Source: Eleginops maclovinus
Lineage: Eukaryota > Chordata > Actinopteri > Perciformes > Eleginopidae
Assembly: GCF_036324505.1 (NCBI RefSeq)
Contig: NC_086349.1
Coordinates: 23,832,247 to 23,896,246, forward strand
Length of the DNA stretch: 64,000 nt
Direction: 5' to 3'
Shown here: in pieces, positions 1 through 10,606 of the stretch
How positions within the stretch are numbered: the stretch's first letter is position 1
Layout of the letters: every line of letters begins with the position of its first letter
Notes under the pieces: model-generated
What the model was told of the DNA's origin: nothing
What the model saw: the letters and a program-made list of their open reading frames with translations, nothing else
Databases searched by the model: none
Made by a program: the position numbers and the translations under genes

Positions 1-1851
1 TTAATGCAGGATTAAATTCAAGACCAGTTCAACCCATCATTTTTTCTGCTATCTGTAACTGCCAGGCGTTGATGGGAGAGGCATTGGATTTTTTTGTATT
101 TTTTTTTAAGATGCTGATGTTATTTTAGATACTTTATGATGACATTTCAGAACAAAGCAGTTAATAATATCTTTCTCTCATGGAGTTTTTTTCTGTTTTT
201 GAAAGATGGAATTTAGACATTTCAATACCATTTAAGGCGTAGTTTTTAGATCAGTGAATCTATTACTTTTTGAGAATACCCTGAGAAAATTCATCAAGAA
301 ACATTTTTGGGAAAATAAATTAAGTTAAATAATACAATTTAAGCAAAAATATGAAAAAAAAAGAATCCAAAATTGTTTACAGTGTCGTCATCCTATTTGT
401 CCTTATCAACAATCCATGTGATGTGAAACAGCATGCAGACACACTTTCATTAGTGCCCTTCTGAAAATGAACACTCATGCTTTAACTTTGCCTAATATAA
501 TTACCACCTGTGTGCAGGATTACTACCGAAGGAAACTGTATCACATTACTTCTGTACGTCATTTCCAAAAGCAGTGGAGAGCAGAAACAATGAAACCACA
601 AACATGAAGACTTCGTTATGTCCCGGGGAGAAGAGGTTCTTGGCATGACCAAAGAAAATAAAGCATCCCAATTTGCAATGCAAAAAAAGCCTTTGCTTTT
701 GTCTTTGGCTTTCCAAACAAATGTGAGCTACTTTCAATGTCCGACTTCATATACACGAAAAAAAGGGGGTCATAAGATCTTAAGACAACCGAATGTCTGA
801 AAAACAAATTCATATGCAAATCCAGCTGGGGAAATGCGATGGTCAAAACCACAAAGCTTAGACAGAAAAACCTCCAACCAAATAACATATGCATCTTCCA
901 TATTATTTTAAGGATGTGATCTGGTGCTGTGGGAAAATGTTTTTCTTTGTCCAAACGGGACTCAAATGATCCACCATAGATCTACATCTGAACCCAAGAC
1001 ATACCACCATGTTTAGTGTTTGTACCTTTTGCTGTTGTTGTGTTTATATTGTTGATCTCAATGAGACGGTCTGATCAAATGACGGTATAACATGAAAGCA
1101 AATTAAAGAATTGCACTATTTCCTAACATTCTGCACATTCATACATACATACTTAAGGGAGTGCATCTGTCACGAACTGCCCTCTCGCATGAGTCACATA
1201 GTTACGAGTTATTAACACACAAGTTAATGAAAATGTGTGCTAGCATAAGGAGGAATGCTAATAGTATGTTGGCATTTTTGGGTTAGACAATCAATAAGCA
1301 AACAAGACAAGATAACTAAAGTAGGAATAAATATATAGGTTAATAAATGAACGTTTGAGGTAAGTTGTTAGGGTAAGACCCTTATTCAATTCATTATCTA
1401 GTCAATTAAAGTAAGTTAATTGACCTTTTTTGCTGGTTACAGCCTCTTTAATGTGAGCTTTTTTTGCTTTTTCCTGTTTTATATTATTGTAACCTGAATG
1501 TATTTTGGTTTTGATCTGATGGGTGGAATCAATAAGGGATATCTAAACACAGCCTTGGGTTATAATGGACATCTTTCATTCTTTTCTGACAAGTTATGGA
1601 CTAAATTATGAATATATATATGTGTAAAATAACTATTAGATCAGCCTCTGATGCTCATTTAAAATAGGACATGAATACGATGTCCACTATTTGTTTCTAT
1701 TTCATTTTGGTATAACATGACAGCCAAGATGATGGTTCCGCAGATAGTGTGTGATTTGACGATGAGTAAGAGCCATGATGGAGAGGTGGGTGGTGGTTTT
1801 GGGGGGTTAACAGAAAGGAGGGTGGAGGGGTGACCTTTGACTGACACTAAC
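1..1851 (-). other. atp9a: atp9a intron 2 (partial)
   Basis: This is AT-rich non-coding sequence between atp9a exon 2 and the left window edge. The next expected exon (continuing into the first membrane segments) was not found on the minus strand. The open frames at 546-954 have no recognisable protein features. Confidence 0.6.
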
Positions 1852-1996
1852 CGCAGGCAGGAAGGTGAAGAAGTTGTACTTCTGGTTGTTAATGACATTC
1901 CTCGGGTACCTCTGCTCCCTCTTTTCTGGGTGGCCGAGCCACACGGTGCGGGGACGGAAGTCGCCCATGCCACAGCATCGCGACCACGGGCAGCAC
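1852..1996 (-). CDS. atp9a: atp9a coding exon 2
   Basis: The acceptor is ...TGCTCTCAG before 1996. The exon encodes [20 protein letters not shown] followed by [20 protein letters not shown] and YNFFTFLPA. The donor GTTAGT is at 1851-1846. This is the most conserved piece of the ATP9A cytosolic N-terminus and contains no stop. Confidence 0.92.
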
Positions 1997-4527
1997 CTGA
2001 GAGCAACAGAGGGAGAAACAATAAGGAATATCTCCTGATAAACTGCAACAAGATCATCTTGAGTGTGACTCATTACCCTGTGTTGGTTGTGTGTGAAGCT
2101 GTCATGTAATGGATCCTTTTTTAATAAATTGCCAGTCACATCTCTTAGTTAATGTGTTGCTTATTGCAGCTTCAAACTAAAGGTCCATGATCAGGAAATC
2201 TGAAGAGATTATTCTTTACAAGATAAATATTAACTTCATCAGGAAAAGGGTGGCCACTCCCACCGCTCTACACAAACAAAGCACTCCATATCAATGAACC
2301 AAGAGTCCAGTGACCTCGGGAGTCGGGAATAAGGATAACACACTACCTATAAACACAACATAGACGTTCTTTCAAGAAAGTGCATTGAGCATAAATAGGT
2401 TAATGACAGATGTCGTAGCTTTAAAACAAATATATAACAAAGGTTCACTGTCCAAAAGCTGTCTGTCCGGACAGACAGCTTTTGCTACTTTTGCAGATAT
2501 TCTTTTAGAGATTGTTGTGATAACCTTGCAGTGGACACAAAACAGGTTCCTCTGTAACTTAATACACTATTGCTGGATCTCTGGTAAAACGTGTACCCAG
2601 GGAGAAACCAAATGTATCAGGCCCACATATGAAGAATTATTTCAGTTGTATGATAGATACTGTATTTAAAGATGCATATATGCACACAGCATGTACGTTT
2701 GTAGTATAGGATCAAATACAATAAGGATTAGGAGATTATTTACATTGTGTTCCTCTGTTTTGTTATTGTGCACAATTAGCCAAGATTTGGCTTTATCATT
2801 GATTAAAAAATCGAGCTGTTGCTGTTTTTAGACCACGCACTTCCTTACAGATAGATTGAGGTAGTGACTATTGACAGGCCTTTTACACAGAAGACACATT
2901 GACAGGTCACTGTAGGCATGGGCACAGGTGTAAGCAATACAATTAATGATGGCTGAGTTGACAAAAATGCCATCCTTAATTATATTAGCAACACCTGTGC
3001 TGTTCCCACCATGACAAGTCAAAATTCCTGTTCAAAAGGCACTTTGGTTATGGATTATACTGCCAAATAGTTTCTCGACTAATTGTTTACATGGTATAAA
3101 ACAAATCCTAGCATGGAGATGGAGCAAAGTGCTACACCTGATTCTGCTTCTATGAAAATAAATAAATGTAAACATTGAAAAAAGCTGAACAAAAATTTCC
3201 AGAACCCATATTCTAACATCTTTTTTTGGTCAACTAAGCAGTTTAATATTTGCGATACACCGCAGATCTTATCTTATCTTATCTTATCTTATCTTAACCG
3301 AGAAATCAACTGCCCATCTTTGATGAAACATGATGGAAGGGTGTATCAAGGGCCAAGAAGTTCTTCATTACATATCCGAATCACAATGCGGATAAACTCA
3401 TTATTTTTCACTTTCATTAACATTGGTAGGTCATTTGGCATGAGCTGAGGTCTGCATTCTCAAGAGCGCCCTTCTAGTTGACATATAGGACTTCGGCTTT
3501 TTTGGTACATCTAGCTTCAACAAATGTAGTCTAATACAACTGTCCTGAAATAAATCCTCCCTTGGAGGCTATAATGCTCAGCCTTTGTTAAAACTGGTTT
3601 TGATTCCCCTTTGCGATGATTTGAGGGTGTAGTTTGTGGAGCATTACAAAGAGGCATGTTTCAATAGTTTAGCATACCCTCATTGATATGAAATATAACT
3701 GAAAACCACACATTACAACCTTTGTGATGGTGGGATCCGTTGCACTTTCGTCTATAAACTAGTGACTGAGTGTATAACCACCATGTCAGGTTGGCCAGGT
3801 GAATTGGACACAATGATAGACATCATGCTTGACCAATTTTACTGTACACAAAGCATCTAGCTACAGGCCAGTATATCTGCATTATAAACAGCTTATTTTC
3901 AGACATTTTGTCTTTGTATTATGTGATTATTAGAGGAGGTGACATCAGCATGACAGCCTGGTCAGATTATTGGCTGCATTTCAGCACTGTGTCTGCCCTG
4001 TGCGTGTTTTCTTCATCATCAAGAGGCCTGCACCTTTATGTGCAAATCACAAATAACCATACAAAAGGCATCATTGAGCCAGCATGTTAATTCAAAACAT
4101 GGTATCGTTTTAAATCCGGGCCTGCATTTCAGCGTAGTATCTGCTCCTGGACAGTTTCAATGTACCGAGCAAATATTGACATGGGCGTCAAATGCACTTG
4201 CTACCCCGGAACAAGGATGTCTCCTGATGCTAAAGCTAGCCGATTTAAAGCTGCATTAAACGGTCATAACGTGTTCAAAAATGTGTATTTCAATATTAGC
4301 CGTTGGTTTTCCTCTAACTGATATTTCAAATGCCTCCACTGCTAAGCTAGTTTTAGACAATGTCTCGCGCTCCCGTAAACAATTTAACGTTAGCCGACCA
4401 GCGAAATACGTCAACAAACGGCTCCATATTAATATTCTTATGCCGGATAACGCCCTTACCCATTTCTGTTTTTACTGTCGTGTCTTTTCGGCCGCCTCAC
4501 GGGTTGTAGGGGGATATTGTCGGTCAT
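1852..4527 (-). CDS. atp9a: atp9a 5' part (coding exons 1-2): phospholipid-transporting P4-ATPase, partial
   Basis: ATP9A is a P4-type ATPase of endosomes and trans-Golgi that works in recycling to the plasma membrane. Only the cytosolic N-terminus lies here. Two coding exons join in frame on the minus strand: 4527-4460 (starts [18 protein letters not shown]) and 1996-1852 (contains [18 protein letters not shown] and ends [13 protein letters not shown]). Both match the vertebrate ATP9A N-terminus as I remember it, including the GCC..W..RCCG stretch created at the junction. Donor GTAAGG follows 4460, acceptor CTCTCAG precedes 1996, and donor GTTAGT follows 1852. Exon 1 ends in phase 2 and exon 2 in phase 0. 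The transmembrane region and the DKTGT phosphorylation motif are not in the window, so the rest must lie beyond the left edge. ATP9B is the alternative, but '[10 protein letters not shown]' fits ATP9A better (from memory). Its neighbour sall4 is on the same strand. Confidence 0.9.
2453..2484. repeat. 32-bp perfect palindrome
   Basis: The half-site is CAAAAGCTGTCTGTCC, followed directly by its exact reverse complement with no spacer. The outermost C/G pair is also complementary, and the next bases out are not. It lies in atp9a intron 1. Each arm contains GTCTGTC/GACAGAC, which resembles SMAD-type half sites. The function is unknown. Confidence 0.9.
2876..3046. repeat. imperfect foldback (long hairpin)
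   Basis: Core arms 2922-2953 and 2969-3000 are reverse complements at 26 of 32 positions around a 15-nt loop. Similarity continues outward with gaps, 'gccttttacacag' on the left against 'ctgttcaaaaggc' on the right, so the whole foldback is about 170 bp. It looks like a decayed MITE or hairpin-forming repeat. Confidence 0.6.
3266..3295 (+). repeat. (ATCTT)6 microsatellite
   Basis: Six perfect ATCTT units. The same pentamer forms the 3' tail of the SINE near 46.4 kb, so this may be the tail of an eroded SINE copy, but no SINE body is evident upstream. Confidence 0.85.
4460..4527 (-). CDS. atp9a: atp9a coding exon 1
   Basis: The ATG is at 4527-4525. The exon encodes [20 protein letters not shown] and two more residues, then the donor GTAAGG (minus strand). 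It ends in phase 2 and continues at 1996. The region just upstream (4528-4640) is locally GC/CpG-rich, as expected for a promoter-proximal first exon. Confidence 0.88.
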
Positions 4528-4660
4528 TCCTGCAGCTCCCGGTTAGCGGGTGGAGGCTGTTGTCAGTCCGCCTGGCAGGAGCGGTTTCTGGGCGGAGGCT
4601 CCCCGGCTGTCACTTAGACGGGACGGGGGGGACAGTGAGCAGGTTAGCAGTGATGCTGGA
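4528..4660 (-). promoter_or_regulatory. atp9a: probable atp9a promoter / 5'UTR
   Basis: GC- and CpG-rich relative to its AT-rich surroundings, with runs such as gggcggaggctccccgg and gacgggacgggggggac, immediately upstream of the atp9a ATG. No TATA box was recognised. The assignment rests on position and composition only. Confidence 0.4.
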
Positions 4661-6204
4661 TCAGTTAGCTTACGATACACCAAGCACACTTTATCTCATC
4701 ATGATTCACTGATACTCGTTTTTGATTTTAAATATTGTAGACTTTCATTACGAATATGTTTACAGGGCTGAATACTTATTTATTTACTCTGATGAAGGGA
4801 TCATTTTTTATTAGGGAGCTTCATTTGAGTCACATAAGCATCAATTTAAAAAAGTTTAGCTGTTGATTATTTCAATTTAAAGGCACCATCAGAAGCAACA
4901 GGGGATACTGTGTTAATACATATACCTGTCATCATACTTCCCTAGATTTCTTTTTAGGAAATAACTAAGCAGTGGTGGATATCAGGTTTAGCCCCAGTGC
5001 ACCTAATGATAGTTTTGAGGTTCCATTGTTGGCTAGTATGTTTATGGTTCACTACATGTGTATTTATTTGTTGTCCAGCACCCTTATTTCAGCAGCTGTT
5101 GTTACTTGTACCTTTGATTTTACTAGCCTAGCTTCTACCAGTAGCCTAGTAGAAGTAGCCAAAACTCAAGTAGCAAGAAGCCTAAAAGTCCTGCGTTTAA
5201 AATGTTATTTAAGTATGAGCACCAGTATTAGCATGAACATATTTTAAAGTACCTGAAGTAGTAGTTGCATGCTAGTTATGTACGCAGAATGCCCCTTCAA
5301 AGAATATATATTATTATATCACTGGATTAAAGTGAGCAATGCCCAAATGAACAGCATATACTACAGTGTGCTTTTAAAAATGGGTGTAAGAATATTAAAA
5401 AGAGAAGAAATGGGTAAGTATGCTAATATAGTGATACAGCTTTGAATTCAGATTCAGCTCATTTAGAGGAACAGCAGTCTTGTGTTTTTAACAGTGCTAT
5501 GTTTTAGTGTTTCTATCCCTCGCCATGCATCAACTTCATGCTTACAACTTTTATTGTATGCTCTTACTTTGAATGTTTGTCTTAGAGCAGAATGAAACCA
5601 AATGGTGTGATACACAACACAAACACTGAACATTATGATTATTATTATAGAGCTGTCATTTATAATACAGGCAATGATGCTTACTCAGTATATTTGTTTA
5701 AATACACTACAAATGACATTTAAGATTTGTTTCATGTCCAATAAGCCACTCTATAGTTGACCTTAAATGAATTGTGGACAGGATTAGCAAGCATGCTTCA
5801 GTTGTAGATGCAAATAGTTGTTCGTTGAGAATGCAAAATGAGAAGGGATTAATGGCTACCGGTGGGTCATGAGCATAGTAAGAAATACCGAGTCATCTGA
5901 AGGTGAATTGATGTAAATAAGGCATTTTATGTGCACCTAAACTGCCTGCAACTCAGTTTGCAAAGGCAGAGATAATACAAAATTACACTATCAAATTAGC
6001 TTCCAGACAGCTGTCATTCAGTGACAAATTTTGACCTTCAATAAGTTTGGCAACAGATTCAGTAATGAAGTGAAGACAGCATGAATATTGAAAAAGCCAC
6101 CCTGATTTTATTTTTCAAAATCAGAAAATATTTAGGTGTAGGAAACATTTGAAAAACAAAAAAAAATTTACATTGTAAACAGGCCAAATTGGCTCAACAT
6201 CACT
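4661..6204. other. intergenic, atp9a to piggyBac
   Basis: About 1.5 kb of AT-rich sequence with no recognisable exon or intact repeat. A few 'agtag/tagta' rich stretches near 5.1-5.25 kb resemble the AAGTA-type repeat family seen elsewhere in the window. Confidence 0.5.
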
Positions 6205-6341
6205 TTAACCCTCTATGGGACTAATTAAGGAAATTAACTAAAAAAATTTAATGACCTTTGATTTTAAGTGTATTAAGGCCTAAAATAAATTTCCTATGCT
6301 CACTTTCCCAAATTGACCTTTGACCTTTATTTTGGGGTATC

Positions 6342-6357
6342 GTCATTTATAAATGAC
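6342..6357. repeat. piggyBac subterminal palindrome, left
   Basis: GTCATTTATAAATGAC, a perfect 16-bp palindrome 133 bp inside the left tip, followed by TTTGTCCCATT. Same motif as 8741-8756. Confidence 0.9.
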
Positions 6358-6448
6358 TTTGTCCCATTCGGGTATATATTTTTCCATGATTTCTTAATGT
6401 AAAAAACAATTGATTAAATAACAATGGCTTCATTATCCATGAACACAT

Positions 6449-6454
6449 TTTATT
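6449..6454 (-). terminator. polyadenylation signal of transposase
   Basis: AATAAA on the minus strand, about 80 nt downstream of the transposase stop codon and inside the transposon. Confidence 0.65.
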
Positions 6455-6533
6455 GATAAAACACTTAAAAAATTTCATTTCAGAATGATTCTTGAACCAT
6501 AATAATTAAAAAGATATATGCAAATTTGTCCCA

Positions 6534-8555
6534 TTAGTTATGAAACTGAACCAGGCAGTTCTTTTTTGGTGTGAAGCACAGGTGAACGTCACATTTGCTG
6601 CACTTCACTCTTGTTTGCCCTGAGCAGTTGCCGTACTTGCACCTGCCTTGTTTTTCCGTATAGTATGGCCAGTGGGCAAGGCCATCTTTCCTGACCTCCT
6701 CTTGAGGGCATGATTCCCTCCTCTTAGCCATCTTTCGGGGAGTCTCCACTTGACTTGGCCGCCCCCGTTTGGCCCTTTCTGTGCCCTCTGAGCAGAGAAC
6801 ATCAGCAACGATTGACTTGAACTCCCTTAGACTGAGTTCCCCTCTTTGTGGCTGACCACTTGTCTCACGGTCTCGACGGTAGAGTAGCCATGAATTGACA
6901 CAAATCATGTCCATGACATGAAAAAAGATTCGAAGGTACCACTTGCGTGACCTGATCTTCGTTCGATACAGTGCTATCAGCGAATCCATCAAATCAACGC
7001 CTCCCATATGTTTGTTGTAGAATGCAACAGAAGTGGGGCATGTCACGTTGATTGTTTCTTTATTCTTTTTGTCCCATCTTTCGACCTGAGAAACTGGGTG
7101 TGCACCTGTGAAAGTGCTGAGTAGAGTAACACTGCGGTTGTCCTGCCACCTGTTAGCAATTACCTGCACCCCTTCACACATAGCAACCTTCTCCTCAAAA
7201 TAGCCCCTTCCCATTTTTTTCATTTCCTTGTCTGTTTTCAAGGGACATCCTTTCAACCAGTTTGTTCTGACTGTGCCAAGGCAGTGTATACCTCTCTTTG
7301 CCATTTCTACTTCAAGACCTATGCTAGTAAACCAGTTGTCGTGGTATAGCTTGAAGTTCTGGTATGGAGGTACTATGGATGCTACCCGCAGGACTATGTT
7401 GCTGCTTGCACCCAGGTCAGGCATTCCACTGACTGGTTGAATTTTTCCAACATGGAATTCAAAGTTGTATGCCATACCCTTGGAGTCACAAAGCACATAC
7501 ACCTTGTAACCCCATTTGTGGGGCTTTTTGGGGTTATAGTTTTTCAAATAACTCTTCCCTTTGAATGGGATTATTTGCTCATCAACACAGAGATGCTCTG
7601 TCAAAGGGATGCTTTTCATAGTCTCAACTGTAAAGTCAAGAAATGGTCTGACCTTGAAGAGCCGATCTTGGCCTAGATTATGAGGGCCCTCCATAGTGTT
7701 GTCATTGAAATGGAGGTTGGCTTTGATCTGTTCCCATCTTCTCATTGGCATCACCTCAGCAATTTTGTCAATGCGAGTGTGTGTCTGCCAGCACATGCGT
7801 TGTGCAGGTACACCATAAATGCCCATATGAAAGGCACAGCCAATGAACTGCTCCATCTCTTTCTCTGAACAATTCAGGGGTGCGTTCACATTGCTCTGTA
7901 CAGAGTAGAGATTGGTCTGCTCTACAATGTGTTTGAAACACTCAGGGGAGAACATCTGCCTAAAATAATAGGTTGGGGAATGCACCCTTTCTGCTGTGGC
8001 CAGACGTATCTTCCAGGCAGGGACTGGGTAATGGGCACGGATCGCTGACTTCCACAACAACCTACGGCCTATCCCTGGTTGAAGATCCTCCTCACTGCCT
8101 GGCTCCTCATTCTCATCCTGTCCTTCATCACTACCATCTCTCTCATTGTCGCTGTCTTCCTGTTGCTCATTTCTGGGCTCCACTCTCACAACTACCTCGT
8201 CCTCATCACTGCTGGCACTGTCCTCACTGCCCTCAGGAATAGGCATAGCTGTCCCTCTCACTTTACCATAAAACTTGGAAACGTCCTAAGAAAGACGTAT
8301 GAATAAATAGTTTGACCCTGCATCACAACAGTCGAATCTCCATCACAACAATAGAAACCATTAGGAACATTTCTTTCCCTTAATGGGACTTTGTCATTTA
8401 TACATGACATGCACTTTTTTAACTGTTTTGAAGAAGGATTTGTAGATTTCCTTACATGAAATGACTAAAATAGTAAAACAACTGTTAGGCTATTTAGTAA
8501 TATTTTTTTATTGGTGATTTATGTGTGTTTTATAGCTTAAAAATGGACTTACCAT
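6534..8555 (-). CDS. piggyBac transposase (PGBD4-like), two exons
   Basis: Cut-and-paste transposase acting on TTAA sites. The main exon 8285-6534 is open throughout. Counting the open frame from 8261, the N-terminus (residues 10-60) is very acidic, which is common in this family. The catalytic domain shows D227 in LCVDEQIIPFKG, D308 in LYHDNWFTS and D423 in NKHMGGVDLMD, matching the family DDD triad. A Cys/His-rich C-terminal domain (C541, C546, C554, C557, H560, C562, C569, H574) follows a basic linker. The first in-frame ATG in this exon is at 8246. However, an acceptor (TCTTTCTTAG) at 8286 and an ATG followed directly by donor GTAAGT at 8555-8547 give a spliced start MDVSKFYGKVRGTAMPIPEG and a 584-residue protein. 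No frameshift or internal stop is present. It is probably functional; activity cannot be read from sequence. Confidence 0.93.
8286..8552 (-). other. predicted 267-bp intron in the piggyBac transposase gene
   Basis: The donor is GTAAGT (8552-8547) and the acceptor is TTTCTTAG. The frame read directly upstream of the main exon stops at the TAG of the acceptor itself, which supports a splice junction there. The intron also contains one copy of the subterminal palindrome motif (8393-8408). Confidence 0.6.
8553..8555 (-). CDS. transposase exon 1: start codon only
   Basis: The minus strand reads GCATC-ATG-GTAAGT: an ATG whose G is the last exon base before a consensus donor. Joining it to the acceptor at 8286/8287 continues in phase 0 into the transposase frame (GAC GTT TCC AAG). 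This start is inferred from splice signals. Confidence 0.6.
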
Positions 8556-8740
8556 GATGCTACTTGTGCATGTGACCTAACATGTGCTCTTGTCTCCTGT
8601 ACTTCCTTGTAACTTCCTTGTTGTCATGACATTATATAATCTTTGATTTTATTGGTTAGAAGGGATGTTAGGTGACACATTAAAGGTGCAATATGATTGG
8701 TTAGAGGCTTGTGTTATTTTTTAAAGCTGTTTTTTGAAGC

Positions 8741-8756
8741 GTCATTTATAAATGAC
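8741..8756. repeat. piggyBac subterminal palindrome, right
   Basis: GTCATTTATAAATGAC, only 3 bp from the right terminal repeat. The unequal spacing from the two tips (133 bp against 16 bp) recalls the asymmetric ends of known piggyBac elements. Confidence 0.9.
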
Positions 8757-8776
8757 GAAGTCCCATAGAGGGTTAA

Positions 8777-10171
8777 TTGTAGAGACCAACCTGAAAGCAG
8801 TTTTGACATGGTTTGCTAAAGAAAGGCACAACTTGGCAAATGCATATCGATAAGGAATGTACAGCAGGGGCCTACAAAGTACTCTGACCATTCTGAGTTG
8901 TGTAAAGTGTCCAGTGATACATTCATGAATGTTCAACTCAGCAGGTTGAGAATGAAAATCTCATCATGTACTCGAGAATGTATCGGAAAACATACAGCGC
9001 ATTGCGTTGAGAGAAGGGGGCACGGAGGACAACTAAAATCTAAACGAGGTAGAACTTACCCCCTAACCTCAAGCATTTTGTGAATTATTAAATAAATTAA
9101 TGATGCTACAAGTTGATAAGGAAAAAAAACGAGTCTGACAATTACTGGTTGTAACACACACACATACACACAATTGACAGGAAGGAAAAGTTAACAAAAT
9201 TGTAGATTTGCCCTTTCCACTCTTAGCCATTACAATAAAAGCAGTGAAATGTAACTATAACAATGTAAATGTAACTAAAACCAGATATAAAGTGCAGGCA
9301 TAACAACATTGAGCATTTAGAAACCTTCAGAACTCAATTTGAATCTCCAGATTTTACAAGTGGAATATGTTACCTTTGTTGATGAAAATATGAAATACAA
9401 TGCTATATTATTAAACGGTGCAACACAGAAATGTGTCAGTATGACAGAGCTTTCATTACAACCTTATTTTTCAGTCTAAGGCAGCAACATTGTACAAGTC
9501 TAATTAGGCACTTGGCAAAAGTTTTAAATCACCTATCTTAGCTCTGACGCAACAATAATGAAAGCCTATTTTGTATAGTTGAGTGAACTGTTGCACCTTG
9601 ATTTCATGGACAAGACACTGTCTGATCAAAAGCCCCTTCAAAATGAGACAAGCTAATGACATTTACCACTACAGAAATGAACAATGTCATAAAACCTATG
9701 ACAGACAATGAGTTAAAGTAGTCATTCTAGGTCCATATGGTCAACTACACCAATATTTTCTGAACACAGACACCTTGTCCTTTAAAAATGCATGCCCTGA
9801 AACTTCCTATTAAAGTCAAAATCCTTCAAAAAGTATCAAAGAGACAGTCTGAATTAAAGCAGTTTCAAGTAAGTTGTACATTCAGACTTCTGGATAGACA
9901 GCAAAACAAAAGTCACAGGAAAAAAATACCCGCATATATATTTATATAAAAAAAAATACAACTACAGTAGTTATATCAAGTTCAACAAAAAGAAAAATAA
10001 CACTTGAGAATCGTTCAGATGAGGAGGGAGACAGCTGCAATGAAGTTACTTGAAATTCAACAAATCTAGCAGATTCTCAAAGGTTCTCGCTGAATATTGA
10101 TTGTACCTCATTCGGAAAAAGGGAGACATTCAAAAACTGAGTTCATTTGGTAACTAAAGGCTAAAAAAAGC
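8777..10171 (-). other. sall4 3' flank, probably including 3'UTR
   Basis: AT-rich sequence downstream of the sall4 stop codon. No canonical AATAAA on the minus strand could be placed confidently, so the 3'UTR end is unknown. No other gene or intact repeat was recognised. Confidence 0.45.
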
Positions 10172-10606
10172 CTAATTAACTGCAATTTTACCCTCCTCCA
10201 TGAAATGTGGGAACTGCAATTTTGGCACGCTGCTGGAGCCGTTCTTCTCCATTTCGGCCATTGAGCCAGGCAAGCCAGGGTGGGATCCATCCATCTTCAT
10301 GAGGCCCCCGGTGGAGCCAATCAGAGGCCCACCGGCGGGGCTCCCAGGAAGGGGGATGCCACCCCCTTGGATGACTGAGATCTCATTGGTCTTCATGGTC
10401 AGGCCTCCACTGAAGGCAGCAGCATACTGGTTCCACAGAGACTGCTCAAAGTTCATTGCTGGAGCACCCAGGTCTTTGGGGGATTGCATCATTTCTGGCA
10501 TCATCTTTGCCTCGGAGCTCATAGCCATCAGCGCCATGGGATTATCCAGAGACAGACGCTGGCCACGCCGCGACGTGTTGTTCCACATGTGAGTGCCGAT
10601 GTGTAC
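10172..10606 (-). CDS. sall4: sall4 coding exon 4 (last)
   Basis: The acceptor is TTGTCTTTTAG. The exon starts [17 protein letters not shown], completing the last finger, contains [12 protein letters not shown], and ends [13 protein letters not shown] with TAG at 10174-10172. This matches the conserved SALL4 C-terminus. Confidence 0.94.
   Translation of the reverse strand, partial: VHIGTHMWNNTSRRGQRLSLDNPMALMAMSSEAKMMPEMMQSPKDLGAPAMNFEQSLWNQYAAAFSGGLTMKTNEISVIQGGGIPLPGSPAGGPLIGSTGGLMKMDGSHPGLPGSMAEMEKNGSSSVPKLQFPHFMEEGKIAVN

Larger units (their letters stand above)
1997..4459 (-). other. atp9a: atp9a intron 1
   Basis: The intron is about 2.46 kb, bounded by GTAAGG and TCTCAG. It contains a 32-bp perfect palindrome (2453-2484), an imperfect foldback (about 2876-3046) and six copies of ATCTT (3266-3295). 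No coding exon was recognised inside. Confidence 0.75.
6205..8776 (-). mobile_element. complete piggyBac-family DNA transposon
   Basis: The element proper is 6209-8772 (2564 bp). Its perfect 13-bp terminal inverted repeats are CCCTCTATGGGAC on the left and GTCCCATAGAGGG on the right. Both are flanked by TTAA (6205-6208 and 8773-8776), the piggyBac target-site duplication. A 16-bp palindrome, GTCATTTATAAATGAC, is found near the left end (6342-6357) and right end (8741-8756), with a one-mismatch copy at 8393-8408. Each copy lies beside a GGGAC/GTCCC, which suggests transposase binding sites. Inside is one uninterrupted transposase frame with a polyadenylation signal. Perfect ends, matching TTAA and the open frame suggest a young, possibly mobile insertion between atp9a and sall4. 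Confidence 0.96.

Noticed and set aside
616..954. 112-codon minus-strand open frame in atp9a intron 2
   Set aside because: Tested as the next atp9a exon; it lacks the expected membrane-segment sequence and suitable splice context.
4281..4712. 143-codon plus-strand open frame
   Set aside because: It lies antisense to atp9a coding exon 1 and its CpG-rich promoter, has no recognisable domain, and the minus strand carries the clear ATP9A start.
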